This document shows, piece by piece, positions 42,228-42,247 of a stretch of DNA of 42,247 nt (its first letter is position 1; every line of letters starts with the position of its first letter). The notes beneath the pieces were generated by a model. That model saw nothing but the letters and a program-made list of their open reading frames with translations, was not told where the DNA came from and searched no databases. The stretch is from NCBI GenBank assembly GCA_013153275.1, contig JAADER010000004.1, positions 1 to 42,247 of the forward strand. Direction: 5' to 3'. The position numbers and the translations under genes were made by a program. This DNA is from Thermoproteota archaeon. GTDB lineage: Archaea; Thermoproteota; Thermoprotei; Thermoproteales; Thermocladiaceae.

Positions 42228-42247
42228 ATGTCAACTCTCTCAGATGC
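42228..42247 (+). CDS. Start of a divergent gene, truncated by window end
   Basis: ATG at 42228 opens MSTLSD at the window edge. The only support is the correct spacing from the TTTAAA box and the divergent layout. Nothing can be said about the product. Confidence 0.4.

Noticed and set aside
1-42247. CRISPR array, insertion sequence or prophage
   Set aside because: No regularly spaced direct repeats, transposase, integrase or terminal repeats were seen in any reading.

Overview
The window is a compact stretch of chromosome from a thermophilic archaeon, most likely a member of the Thermoproteota (crenarchaeal grade). The evidence is an archaeal transcription and information-processing gene set: TFB, archaeal DnaG-type primase, family B DNA polymerase, S30e, S8e, SRP19, Gar1, GatD, an XPD-like helicase, UPF0147 and DUF763. 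Arginine is mostly AGA/AGG and isoleucine mostly ATA. Many genes have a TTTAAA or TTTATA box about 26 bases before the start codon with no leader. The genus cannot be fixed from sequence alone.

Layout. Bases 1-16986 hold housekeeping genes: a left-truncated DUF763 gene, a small hypothetical gene, inositol-phosphate synthase, thymidylate kinase, UPF0147, DNA polymerase B and the convergent primase gene dnaG, methionine aminopeptidase, a minus-strand operon (radical SAM protein, isocitrate dehydrogenase, small hypothetical, pyrE), a divergent pair (unknown protein and a Trm14-like methyltransferase), an ornithine cyclodeaminase-family gene, gatD, a 51-codon S30e gene and a small membrane protein. 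A tRNA-Leu(GAG) lies at 17079-17166.

Bases 17178-23931 are an envelope module. On the minus strand are a one-TM, sequon-rich surface protein and a GspE/FlaI/VirB11-superfamily ATPase. Divergent from them is a tightly overlapping operon of a one-TM protein, a 128-residue two-TM protein and an 810-residue polytopic protein with a large predicted outer domain and a very basic tail. The operon recalls crenarchaeal DNA-import (Ced) or pilus systems, but I cannot prove homology. Bases 23932-32467 return to core genes: gar1-tfb, S8e-SRP19, a split transketolase whose halves are separated by an opposing acetate-transporter-family gene, an XPD-like helicase, a Pro/Gln-rich membrane protein and a DUF917 protein.

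Bases 32601-41035 form a C1-carrier cluster. It contains a CBS/DUF294-like putative regulator, a RimK-type ATP-grasp ligase, formylmethanofuran:H4MPT formyltransferase (ftr), a CobY/MobA-like nucleotidyltransferase, a dihydropteroate-synthase-like protein, methenyl-H4MPT cyclohydrolase (mch), formylmethanofuran dehydrogenase/hydrolase subunit C (fhcC/fwdC) and, overlapping fhcC, an aminotransferase that could be MfnC of methanofuran synthesis. Together they imply a methanofuran- and tetrahydromethanopterin-type formyl/methenyl pathway. No methyl-coenzyme M reductase is in the window. A well-formed C/D box sRNA lies on the minus strand at about 41034-41089, in the aminotransferase leader. The window closes with a Cgi121-like KEOPS gene, a THUMP protein and the first codons of a divergent gene sharing a mirror-symmetric TTTAAA promoter.

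No gene-free stretch exceeds 300 bases. The longest are 12029-12232 (AT-rich, nothing convincing), 38768-38945 (only a promoter candidate for mch) and 20236-20402 (divergent promoters of the envelope module).
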